Origin: Malachius bipustulatus
Lineage: Eukaryota > Arthropoda > Insecta > Coleoptera > Melyridae
Assembly (NCBI GenBank): GCA_910589415.1
Contig: OU342631.1
Location: forward strand, 15,748,001-15,812,000
Direction: 5' to 3'
DNA length: 64,000 nucleotides
Below, one piece after another: positions 43,001 to 53,395 of the stretch. Position 1 is the first letter of the stretch; each line of letters starts with the position of its first letter. Below the pieces are notes generated by a model, which was given only the letters and a program-made list of their open reading frames with translations, was not told the origin of the DNA and searched no databases. Both the position numbers and the translations under genes were made by a program.

Positions 43001-44915
43001 CTTTTATTACTACCTATATCAATGATAGTTTACCTGTCATTTTCTTATTTTATGTATTTTATTCAATTAAAGGCTTGTACTTACCTAATTAGTTTTTTGA
43101 TATTTCTTCCAGCGATTTTGATTTTGTTAATCGATTTCTATAGATGTATTGAAGAAAAATTCAATTTATTTTGGTCTTATCGCTTAAGGCTTAATGAAAA
43201 ATAAAATTAATCAAACACGAAACTTCAAAAGTTTAAATTTTTTATCTTTAAAATTAACGTCTTTTTTGGGGGTGGACATATCAAAATATGGGAAAACATT
43301 ATTTTCACCTTATCCTTAGATCAAATTCTCCAATTCCTGCGACATTTTGAATGGTCGAAACACCATAACGAATGAATGGAATCAAATCAGGCTCAGCAAG
43401 GTTCTTCGTGTACTGGAGTAAATCGATATATTGATATAATCGATTAATTAAAATCTTTGACGACAATTTCAAAAAATCCTGCAATTATTATTGCAAAATA
43501 CTAAAAACTAGACGAAGAATGGGGCCAGTCAATATCTTACAATTTTATCCCAGCTTGATCGGTTTTTAGAGTTGCATGTTAGACTCAGGTATAATTTATA
43601 ATCAACTTCGAAGAGCTTCACCTGAAAGTTTATCAAAAATTACCTTCAGATTATGTAAAATAAATCAAAATAATAATAAAAAAATAATCGAGCACGCTAC
43701 GTACTTGCCTTAAAAAAGAATTCACAACTTTGGAAATTGTTGTACCAACATTTGATAGATCTGGAAAAAGCTTGGATTCGGTGGTTATGAATATTTTACT
43801 AAGAATCCCAAATTCAAGATCCAGGTGTTTACTATGAGCGTCATTCTGAAAATAAATTCAATTTAATTATGAAACTAGTCATAAGACACGAATTACCGTT
43901 TTATGTCATAAAATAGCTTCAAATTACTTTTCATTGGTGCCATCTAACGGCATCTTTCAAAATTATTGAAAAACTTAACATAAGAAGGAGAATAGTCGGT
44001 AGTGGAGCAAAAGGAAGGTCCCCTATAAGGTGGTTCGATAGACTGACAGAGCCAATAGGTTAACGTTACATGAAGCAATCAAGCCAGCCCAGGATAACAT
44101 AAATGAAAAAAAATGTCAGCATCGTGATAACCACCACAATCTCTAAGATATACAGACAAATAATGATTGTAGAAAAAATTGTTGTATAGCACAAATTGGA
44201 TCTTACATAGGGACCTATGGTAAAAAGTGATATCTATACAGTAATTATCTCGGAGCAGCAGCGTTTTAGAAAATAAAATTTAAAGACCTAAGTCGGATTG
44301 TGGAGGAAGAATAGGGTTGGCGATGAGGTGATTCCGCCCCAAACCAAGTCCTCATCATAACCACATAACATTTATCTGACATTTTTCTACTAAGAATGCA
44401 TTGCTCAACGAGGGGTGAAATTGGGAGGGGGTAGAAAAATCACTTGGCCCCTCAAACGATGTTCCCTGGAATTTACACAACTTGTCTTGGAGACTCATTT
44501 TTTAAACGCTGCTGGTTAGGATAATTGACTGTAAAGTTAGGATCGATCAGTTAAGCGGGATAAAGGAAAATGTCGTTAAAAACTTACATACCTTTAAATT
44601 TTCGAGTAGTTGAATATACTGCAGCTCAGCTTTTAAAAAATTATTCATTCTGAAAAAATCCAAGATGAGATTAACTGCTTTAATTTCCAGAAACATATTA
44701 TTAATATTATAACATACATCCTTTCCAGAAATTCTTTCGAATTATTTTGTTGTGTTCCATTTGCATCAACAATATTTTTACAGTATAATGAATATCGATT
44801 TAAGATTGTTGTAAATTGTTTTTCTCTACAACAGTTCAAGTTTTACGATTTGGTCATTCACCTTAAAGTTCGCTTACCTTACAAAGACGCAGTCATCTTC
44901 AATTCCTGCTGCCAT
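40086..44915 (-). CDS. RhoGEF-like (degenerate DH-PH) paralogue E
   Basis: Minus-strand exons: 44915-44878, 44649-44592, 43845-43709, 41510-41444, 41390-41223, 40846-40763, 40710-40519, 40460-40086. Sum 1119 nt, 372 residues. Almost no N-terminal extension (12 residues). The DH-like domain runs from NNFLKAELQYIQLLENLK to about residue 248 but lacks the P-x-Q-R region; its place is taken by PSHLFRIKNSLEKLIKL. The PH domain (about 250-368) is clear: IKLGDILLRNRFKV, MVFLFEERLIFTV, then SLITKWTQLIEERL. Unlike in A-D, it is in one exon. Intron 3 uses a GC donor (GCAAGT). Placement in the family rests on shared intron positions and the PH pattern; GEF activity is doubtful. Introns contain a retroelement scrap and nested MITEs. 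Confidence 0.72.
41614..42591. mobile_element. TA-flanked element split by a palindromic MITE
   Basis: Outer ends are CAGAGTGTATC and GATACACCCTG, with TA on each side. The inner MITE (41822-42565, 744 bp) begins CCGTGTGTCCCCGGATAGG, ends with the complement, and is itself TA-flanked (41820-41821, 42566-42567). Its two arms are nearly perfect inverted copies over about 300 bp. The outer element is inferred from its ends only; the inner one is firm. In intron 3 of gene E. Confidence 0.7.
43985..44150 (+). pseudogene. Decayed non-LTR reverse transcriptase C-terminus
   Basis: Translates as GAKGRSPIRWFDRLTEPIG, then after a frame break as LHEAIKPAQDNINEKK, CQHRDNHHNL and a stop. This pattern (GR-P-RW-D ... 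HEA---AQD) is the usual C-terminal end of insect endonuclease-RT retrotransposon proteins. Opposite strand to host gene E, in its second intron. Confidence 0.5.
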
Positions 44916-45249
44916 GGTAATAACTGCTAATCTTCATTTCATTTCTTACACTGTTACATGAAAAACTCCCCAAGTTTTTTAGGTTAACTTCAAATAAGTT
45001 TCAAAGTTTAAGAAATGTATATTTATCGTCAATGAATGATTCTAATAGGTGAATTATCGTTTTCCATCATGTATAGGTAAATGTAAACATTGCTTATCTC
45101 GATAAGATAGGAATAACCTTCGAATAGTTTATAGATCTATAATTTCGGCTGAGTGTACAGTTTCATTATTTATTTTATTATTTTACCTAACTATAATATT
45201 TTATATATTAACGAGTAGAGGGCGCTGAACGTTAAGCGAAAAAACTTGA

Positions 45250-46990
45250 ACTATTGAGTACCACTGAATTTCTCTAATAAACGGATTTTTTGCTGAAAGA
45301 ACCCTCGTTCTAGAATTCTTGTTTCTATTTTGGAAATTGTCGATATGAGTTTCTTGGTGTTTATTATTACTATTGCCCATTTTCCTCTTTCTTCGGCCAT
45401 TTGGAGCTCGGTGACGTTATGGTAGGAGATACCACAGCAAAATGTGCAGAATCCCGAGCATTTGAGGCCTGCTTTTACGCACGTCGTGCCTCCGCTACAG
45501 TCTTTCTTGTACCTGCATAATAAAAATTTCAGAAGGGTTTCCCTCATCATTTCGCTGATCCTTGTTGGTAAAATTAACCCTTGTTTGGTCTTTTTCCATT
45601 CCCATCGAGTGGCATCTTTTTCCACCGCAGCTACTTCTGAACTTGGTGGTAAGTTCAGTAAGGGTGCAATTTTGCACCATCTTCCGTTGGAGGCAAACAG
45701 GCGAAGTCAAACTTAGCAAAGGCAGCTGTTATTACTAAGTTTTCTGTAGCGCAGACTGTTGAGGGTATCTTGAGTATAATCTCCTCTTGACAAAGCTACT
45801 GCGGCATCGCCCGGACATCTGCGATGGCTTGGTAGGCTGAAATAGGTTGGAGGAACCCTTCAGTTGTGGTGATGAGTTGCCAGAAAAAAGCAAACCCGGT
45901 GAGCGCGTAGAGAAACAACTCGAATCCTGGGGGGATCAGATCCACACGATTGAATGAGGTTGACGAATATTGTAAGTGGAGAGTCACCTCTCCACTTTTC
46001 TGGAAATAAACATTCTTCACAGCCGATCCCAAACCATTGAGAAGGACAAGGAGGTCCACATCTTGTCCAATTATTGGCATTGATTGAAAAGAGGTGCTCT
46101 TGTCAAGTTCCACCTTGACGATGTCGCAGTCAGCATACTCGATTTTTGCTTTGTCTCAGTATCCTGGCTTTGGAAAACGCAGCATTTCAGAGCAATCAGT
46201 CGTAGTTTGTTGCTATTTTTGGCCAATAACTTCTCCCGGGCCATTTTTATTATACTTGACTCGTTCAAGATGGTTTCCTTGCACTGCAGAGAACCATAGC
46301 GGCTTCGTGTTCGGCAGTTTCTGTGTTCTTCTCTGTCCGAAATAATTGAAGTTGTAGCTCACCGTCGACGATAACCCTCACGGAGTCGTTATACTTTGTA
46401 TACCATATGACTTTGTGCATCTAGTAACCCCCATCTATCACAACAAACGTGTTGGCTTCTACTGAGATGTTTTGCAGGGAGCGAAGATAAAGCTGAGTCG
46501 AATGTTGATTTTGTTCCCTTGCGCATACTTCTGTGAACAATTTCATGGGGTATGGAGCCAACTCGTACTTGAAATATTCTTTCAACTCTTTTTTTTGACT
46601 GCTTGATGATACACAACAACTGGAATATTGCCAGTGGCTTTATATCCACACGTTTGTCTCGTACCTTTCCAAAATGACATTCCCGTGATTTATTTGACAA
46701 CTTTTATCCCATTTATCTAGCCATGTAGCAATTAATCTCAGGGGCCTCAATGATGTCACTAACTTGGATGGATATCAGTTTGTTTGTCAGTGGAAATGGG
46801 GGGTGGAGATCAAAGTAGTGTTCCAGTTTTTCCACATCACTAGTATTTTCTTTCAGTCTATGTGCGCTTATATCAACATGTTGCTTACTGGTGATACGAA
46901 ATGTCCCAAAATGTCTCCAGGCTCAATGTCTCGTAAATATTGAGCATGAACACGATGCCTCCAGGCCATCGTGAAAGAACGATTTTTATG
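45250..46990 (-). pseudogene. Relic of the PIN/FEN1-like nuclease element family
   Basis: Several minus-strand open pieces in different frames line up with the protein family of the ORF at 8678-9517, but longer. From N to C: SDVEKLEHYFDLHPPFPLTN (near 46830), KPLAIFQLLCIIKQSKKRVE (near 46600), IGQDVDLLVLLNGL (the D-x-D strand, near 46050), LYALTGFAFFW (the GCDTTSA motif mutated), and RWEWKKTKQGL followed by the Cys cluster CRYKKDCSGGTTCVKAGLKC. Multiple frame breaks and a lost nuclease motif mean it is inactive. The order of motifs is the one expected. No terminal repeats were found around it. Confidence 0.65.
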
Positions 46991-48490
46991 AACCACCCAC
47001 GAAACGTTTAAAATGAACAATTCTAACCAAAAATAATGTCTTGTAAATATGTTTGATGAATATTTACAATACTACTATAGTTTAAATATGTACATATTTC
47101 TTGTGGATGTAGGTACATACATGGTTTTTTTCTTTCAAACTACCCTCATCAAACCACTGTGAAAATTAATACAGCAGATTTGAGAAAAATGGTTTTTCCC
47201 ATTTTTTGGTTCTTTGCTTAAATTAAAGCTAATTTTATTTTCTACAACATTTTTTTCTGATGATTTTGCCCGTAAAATGAGTATTTTCCCCGATATCGGG
47301 GTCGAAAATTGACCAAATCTTAAATTTCAATTTTTTGGAAAAAACTGTCCATTTTGTGTATCTTAGTGGGTGGAGTGCTAGAACGCTAATTAAAAATGAA
47401 ATCTACAAAGCTGGTTCTGGTCTTGTAGTACAAAGCTTGTAGTAATTTAAGTCCACTTTAAAAACATTAAGAGAAGGTTTTAAGTTGCATAGATAGCTTA
47501 GGACTTATATTGAGAATATCAAAAAAAGTACGAAAATTTCGTGGTTTATCTAGTGCTGCAAACTTGGATATAAGCTACTGGTAATAGTCCTAAGAAAATA
47601 TTAAAAAACCAGGACTAGCCGTTAGTTTGCGATTGTAACGATTTCTAGTGTTAGATATGAGTTTTATTGCTTTCATGAAGAACCAATATATTTATCAATT
47701 ATTTACTTCAAAAAACGGGATGGGAATAGTGTATCGAAGTCTGAACTAAACTTAATTTTCCAGGAATGATTATTATTATTATTCATGTCATCTTATCCTG
47801 CTGAAAGCGTGAATTAAATTAATCTACCGTCGATAAGATAACCTTCATAAAGTCTATAGAATTATGTAATAATCAAGTTTTATTTACTCAACTCTTTTAC
47901 AAATCGTAGACCGTATAAAACTAGAAATCCCTGCCTATATAGAGTTCTATAACTATTTATGTAGTAAATTTTATCTAGTGTTTAACTGGATGAGTCTATT
48001 TATGACCATGCGGGCTTGCGAACGATTCTAATAAATAAGACAAGTCAATAAACTTAGATTGCATACGAGTAAATTTAAGTTACCTAACAGTCTTAATAGT
48101 AAGTAAATCCGGCACTGAATATGCAATTTTATTGATTTATTAAATTCAAAAAAATTACCCACCTTTCATCCAGTGGCAATTTTTCTAGTAATTCTACGAT
48201 GACATAAACAAAAAATTGTCATAATGATACTATAAGTAATATAATATACATAATTGATAGAAATAAATATAAAAACTAACAAATAAATAATTTCTTACTT
48301 AATAATATTGAAGAATATTTTTACAACAATAATTATCAAAGTAAAAATAAATATTCCTTTAAATATTATAGGTACATGCAGGGTATCTCTTTTTCCTATT
48401 AATTTATTTTTGGTATCATTACTTTGATATGATTCAGGAAATGAACTATATAAGTGTACTTAAAAATAATTCATAAGTCTATATTGGTAT
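46991..48490. other. Gene-poor intergenic region
   Basis: No gene recognised. AT-rich; TTTATT at 48403-48408 is a reasonable poly(A) signal (AATAAA on the minus strand) for the CRAL-TRIO gene. Confidence 0.4.
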
Positions 48491-51400
48491 TCAATCCACA
48501 TTTAATTGTCTGAAAGAACCCTCCACTCCAAATACATTTTCAGTTGTTTTGGGTTTTCCAGGCCTAGCTTCTTCTCTGGTTTTATATTTTGCATCGTCAT
48601 CGAAGAATTTTTTATGATTCTGGACTTGTCTCTTCCAATTTTCTAGGGAAATAAATAACAATAATTATTATTCATTTTTTACCCGTGGAGAAATCATCAT
48701 AATTATTTGTGTTAATATGTGCAATTAAATAGTTATGCACAATCGAACGCATCAACTAGTTTTTTTAAGCCTACATCATGGAACAGACTTCTTTGAATTA
48801 TTTATCAGTTAAAATACAACGAGCAAAGTCTATATTGAAGCAGTAGTCCTCGAAGATGTAGACCTCGAAAAAAAATCTATAATGCAGTTTTTACCGCAAT
48901 TTAGTATTATTATTGACGTGTAGTACATGTAATTACCGTTTCACAACAAAATTTTATAGGTAGGGGAACTTTCCTCCATCTTCGATTTTCTGTTTTTTGT
49001 AATTTGTACGCTCATTTTGAATTTTTTAACGATAAAGGTGGAATAGAAATTTTTAGTGAATTAAATTACTTATCCGCATTTAAAAAAAAAAACTTATTTA
49101 TGGCTAATAAATATCAAAAATGCGAAAAATTGACAAAGTAGCGCAGTTTCTTCAATTTTTCGACCGTTTCAATTGAAAATAAATGGCACAGTTTGTTGTA
49201 AGAGGAATTAAATGTCTACAATTTTCGTAAAAGCAGTTTTTCCGTCCGTTGTGTTAATCGCGACGGGGAACGCGTTAAACATGTGAGTGTTGGGGAAACG
49301 ACTTGGGCAAAGGAAAATTCACAAAGCTTTTACTGGGCTAAAAAATTTTGCAGACTTAATAGAGCTACACAAGGAAAAAATAGAAATATCCTTCAACAAC
49401 TGCAGGTAACAATCGTTTTTAAAATCAGACCCAAAAAATAAGAAGAACATGTCGAAATTATCAGCGCATACCAACGTTCTTTTAGAGTAAGCTTCCAAGT
49501 TAAAAAAAGTTGCTTGGAACTGACCTGGAACCGACAAAATGGGAGTGGAAAAGAAAATCACGTCAGAATTGGTGTATCAACGCCCCGAGTAACCAGATCG
49601 ATGACGATGACGATGACGACGACGATGATCCACCAATCAATTACCCCGTGAAGCCAGAGAAGAGCAACAGGAGAAACCGAATCCTTGGACATTAGTGACA
49701 TAGACTTATATCTTCCATCTTACCCCACAAAATGACAAAGATCTCAATATTAAACAAACAAAAAATTATCTTATCTGTTCGCTTGCAAGAAAAACGTTGC
49801 CAGAGGATTAAACCGACCGGGGAAACAATCACTTAAAAAAACAACGCGACGGAAAACTCTACCTCTGCGGTGCTTGTGGAAATGAGTTATAAGTCGTTTT
49901 CCCAACACTCACATGATTAGTGCGTTCCTAGTCATGATTAACGCAACGTACGGAAAAGTTCCTTAATATGAAAATTACAGAGATGTAAGTCTTGTACAAC
50001 TTTTTCATTTAGATATGCTCTTTAATTGTCAACTGAAAAGCTCGAAAATTTTAAGAAACTGCGCTACTTTTTCTAACTTTTTCGTCTAAAAATGCAAAAC
50101 TAGCGTATAAATTGCAAAAAACATAAAATCCAAGATGGTGGAAGGTTCCCATTTAAAAAATGCCTTTTTCATGAAGGTGGACGACTTTATACTACTGATT
50201 CTAAAGGTAGTTGGATACTGATAAACTGTAATATCTAATTGACCCAGACTTATAATTATTTTAGGGTCAGGAAACAACTTAAGCTACATAAATGTATTTA
50301 TGTTAAGTTAAATATAACCATAATAGTTCGTTAAAGCTTTTCTTTCTTAAATTAAAAAAATACATAATTTATGTGGGTAGGGTTGAAGAAAATCTAATTT
50401 TTAGGTCAATTAGCAATTAGAAAACACACGTGGCTCACGCTAACTTGTTCAACATGAGCATAAAAATAGGTAATAGCAATTTAAAATTTTCTTAGCTTGG
50501 TTATTATGTGAAATTTTAATAGTCTACCTGCTATTTCGGTGAAACTTCCGCCTTCACCACCATATTCTTCTGGCAATACTGACTTTGGTACAATTTCATA
50601 AATTTGTTCCATATTTTTCTCGCTATAAATATACATCTAGAAAAACAATTACCTAAATAAAAACTGCTCAATAAATGATCAATCAATAAAAACTTACGCG
50701 CTCCTTTATTTTTTTCGAGAAAAAGGGTTTCATCAATGTATACATATTATCAAATATAGAAGGTATATTAACAAATAAATTCCCCTTGACTCTCAATGGA
50801 TAAGCAGACTGAAAACAAGCCATAGCTTTCTTCATCAAAGTTGGGGATATAATTTTCATATGACCTAACCCAACGTTCTTCATGTCTTGCAATAAATATA
50901 ACCCGGATATTACGAAATTATCATTTTCAAATAATAAAATGTCAATAGACATTAAATATAATTTAAAAACGTCTTCTAGTTTTGTATTGTTGGGATTATA
51001 CAGTCCTGGTCGACACAGGATAATACATTGTCCTCCAGGATGAGCTAATTTCGGTAACGGTAGAAAAATGCTACGATTATAAAAATAAACATTATATCAA
51101 ATAAGTTTATAAATAAATAATTATTATAACTAACCCTAATTCTAGAAGTTTTTGAACTCCTGGAGAATAAGGATTTCTCTCCTCGAAATATTCTGGTGCC
51201 AAACCTCTCATCGTGTAATACATGTCGATTTTTTCTTTTACTTTTTCTAAACTGTACTTGCACCCTCTTAAGAATGTTACTAGCCATTGGTAATCTGCAA
51301 AATAAATTATCAATAACTAAAATTCTTGTCTATTAAAAAATAATCATCTAAGTAGCAGGTAGGTATATTTCGTAATAGAAAATCATAGACAAATTAATGA

Positions 51401-51584
51401 GAATATTAGTAGGTATTAAGAAATATTACTTCTAATCATTACCAGTTCTAGGAATAATATGCGGTTGCATATCCAACCACTCTCTGATATACTTGACATC
51501 ATCTGCTATTTTTTTCTCATTTTCGTTTAGTTCATCTTCAGCTATTTTCTTCAGTTCTTTACACAAAGGTCTAAGTTCATTCAT
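48491..51584 (-). CDS. CRAL-TRIO domain (alpha-tocopherol transfer protein-like) lipid carrier
   Basis: Minus-strand exons: 51584-51443, 51294-51135, 51070-50698, 50636-50528, 48642-48491. Sum 936 nt, 311 residues, the usual length for insect alpha-TTP-like proteins. Residues about 10-75 form the CRAL-TRIO N-terminal helices (DYQWLVTFLRGCKYSLEKVK). The lipid-binding domain is about 95-250: GIFLPLPKLAHPGGQ, RPGLYNP, GLYLLQDMKNVGLGH, YPLRVKGNLFVNIPSIFD and SVLPEEYGGEGG. These proteins bind hydrophobic ligands (tocopherol, retinoids, phosphoinositides) in the cytosol. The DMKN and LPEEYGG phrases are hallmarks of the family. The specific ligand cannot be told. A foldback element occupies the last intron, and a Harbinger-like element ends 151 bp upstream of the start codon. 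Confidence 0.92.
48963..50151. mobile_element. Foldback-type element with ~300-bp inverted arms and an internal insert
   Basis: The left arm (about 48963-49310) and right arm (about 49880-50151) are inverted copies, sharing GTGAGTGTTGGG(G/A)AAACGACTT at the inner side, GTAGCGCAGTTTCTT in the middle and a CCATCTT(C/G)GATTTT stretch outside. The centre (49311-49880) is unrelated sequence with a run of GAY codons (49600-49630). In the last intron of the CRAL-TRIO gene. No transposase; ends approximate; no target duplication found. Confidence 0.65.
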
Positions 51585-52194
51585 TTTAACTACAATATGT
51601 AGGTGCGTCTTCCGACTTGAAATCTAACTTTGTGGATTATGTCCTGTATTTTAGTAGTAGGTATGGATAATAATTGATAAGCGACTGGCAACTGATAAAA
51701 CCATGAACCATAATAATATAATGAGTACAATATAAAGGCCCAGTTACACGGTGCGTGGTTCGCCGAACCACAGAACTGGTGTGTGGTTCGCAGAGACTCG
51801 CACTGTAGCGAACCAGGGGTGGTCACACAGTTCGTAGGTCATTTAGTTTTATTTCGCAATCGGTTCGCTGAGATAACATGGAACCTAGTTTGTTATATTG
51901 AAAGCAAGTTTGATAATGAAATCGTAATTGATTCCGGGCTGTTGTGCCGTGGTCCATGGAGATTTGCTCCGAACTTTTCATCTACAGCTGCGGTAGACAT
52001 CATCAGCGGTTACGTTCAGACAGCTGGACATGTATGGACATGACTGAACAGCTGGGAGAGCGCTACTATTTATAGGATGACAGTCTGGTGACGTCATACC
52101 CCCGGCTGTAACAACAGCCGGTCTCTCCAATGATGATATAGATTTCTGAATCAGACGATTACTTTTTTGGATGTGACTTAACGTCGGATACTAA

Positions 52195-52431
52195 TGCTCG
52201 GTTGCACGAACGTAATTAAAAATCTGTGAGATAATCATCGATTTTAAAACGCCCTGTATTATCAGAATATTGGTCTGATAGTGCTGGAAACAAACTCTAC
52301 TCCCTTGTAGAAGAGTTACTTACCAACAAAAATTGAAATATCCTTGAAAATATTCACCATATTTTCAAAATTTGAAAGTTAAAATCGGTAATTATCTGAA
52401 ATATTTTTAATTACGTTCGTGCAACCGGCCC
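52195..52431. mobile_element. TAA-flanked MITE, copy 2
   Basis: 237 bp, ends TGCTCGGTTGCACGAACG and CGTTCGTGCAACCGGCCC, flanked by TAA (52192-52194, 52432-52434). Clearly the same family as 27363-27598. Nested in the 51736-53392 element. Confidence 0.85.
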
Positions 52432-52619
52432 TAAATTCTCCGCAGTTTCATTCCTTCCTCCTGCCTATTGAAATTATTTGGATGTTTATTAGTGTCAATA
52501 GACTAACGATGTGAACGGGTGTATACAGAGGTTGATTCAGAATTTACCTTGTTAACTCTAGGGAACGATAGAAAATCGAAAAATAATATGAGTTTGCTCT
52601 ATGAACTATATTCGGGAAA

Positions 52620-53060
52620 TTCTTCGTTTAGAAAAACAGGGTGTTAAAGTTTTAAGAAAAAATTCGTATTTTTGAAATATAAAAAAATTAGCTGATTGAA
52701 ATCATTTGAAATTTTGAACATTAGTTATGCTAATTGAAGTACATGCTTTGATACTTCGGATGAAAAATTCTTCAATCCAGTGGCGGAGATCTGGGCTTGT
52801 TCTTACCTTTTTTAATAAATAATTTGCACGCCACTGAATTTAATGCAAATTTGTTATTTTTGTTAGATACATCATGTTGTTTAGAGAAGAAAAGTCATCG
52901 TACGTTTTTGTCGTAGGACTCACTGTTTCCGAGATACTTCACAATGTAGGAACCCGTACGAGGTAAAATATCATAGGAATCAATGCAATTGAGCATTTTC
53001 TATAAATTAATCATTTTTGTGATCGTTATTGAACCGTATTGCATTACAAAAAGCTTGCAT
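52620..53060. repeat. Partial copy of the 56563-57323 element
   Basis: Shares in direct orientation the stretches CCGAGATACTTCACAATGTAG, GGTAAAATATCAT and AATCATTTTTGTGATCGTTA with 56759-56865, and CAGGGTGTTAAAGTT with 56688-56702. The ends are missing or rearranged. Nested in the 51736-53392 element. Confidence 0.65.
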
Positions 53061-53395
53061 GAGTGCCAACATTGTGGAATATCTTGAAAACAGTGCGTCC
53101 AACAACAAAAACGTAAGATGACTTTTCTTAATAAAGACACAAGTGGCATAAAATAAATTGCAAAACTGAGCACTGGTTTGCGATATGGTGAACCAGCACG
53201 AACCGACGACAAACCTACACGAACCCATCGATTCGCCCACTTTGTTCTGTGCAAATTTACCGACTCCCGATGGATATGGCGAACCACACACCACGAACCG
53301 CGAGCCCATAGCGAGCCACCTATGTCACACGGTGCGTGGTTCGCGGCTCCTCGAGACAGGTTCGCCGAACCACGGACCGTGTAACCGGGCCTTAA

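Larger units (their letters stand above)
51736..53392. mobile_element. TAA-flanked Harbinger-like transposon, non-autonomous
   Basis: 1657 bp, ends AGGCCCAGTTACACGG and CCGTGTAACCGGGCCT, flanked by TAA (51733-51735, 53393-53395). Both subterminal regions are rich in GGTTCG/CGAACC motifs in both orientations (about a dozen), probable transposase-binding sites. It contains two other repeats: the TAA MITE at 52195-52431 and a part-copy of the element seen at 56563-57323. No transposase ORF. It sits directly upstream of the CRAL-TRIO gene. Confidence 0.8.

Noticed and set aside
49510..49695. Frame with a run of ten Asp
   Set aside because: Produced by a GAY microsatellite inside a foldback element; no gene context.
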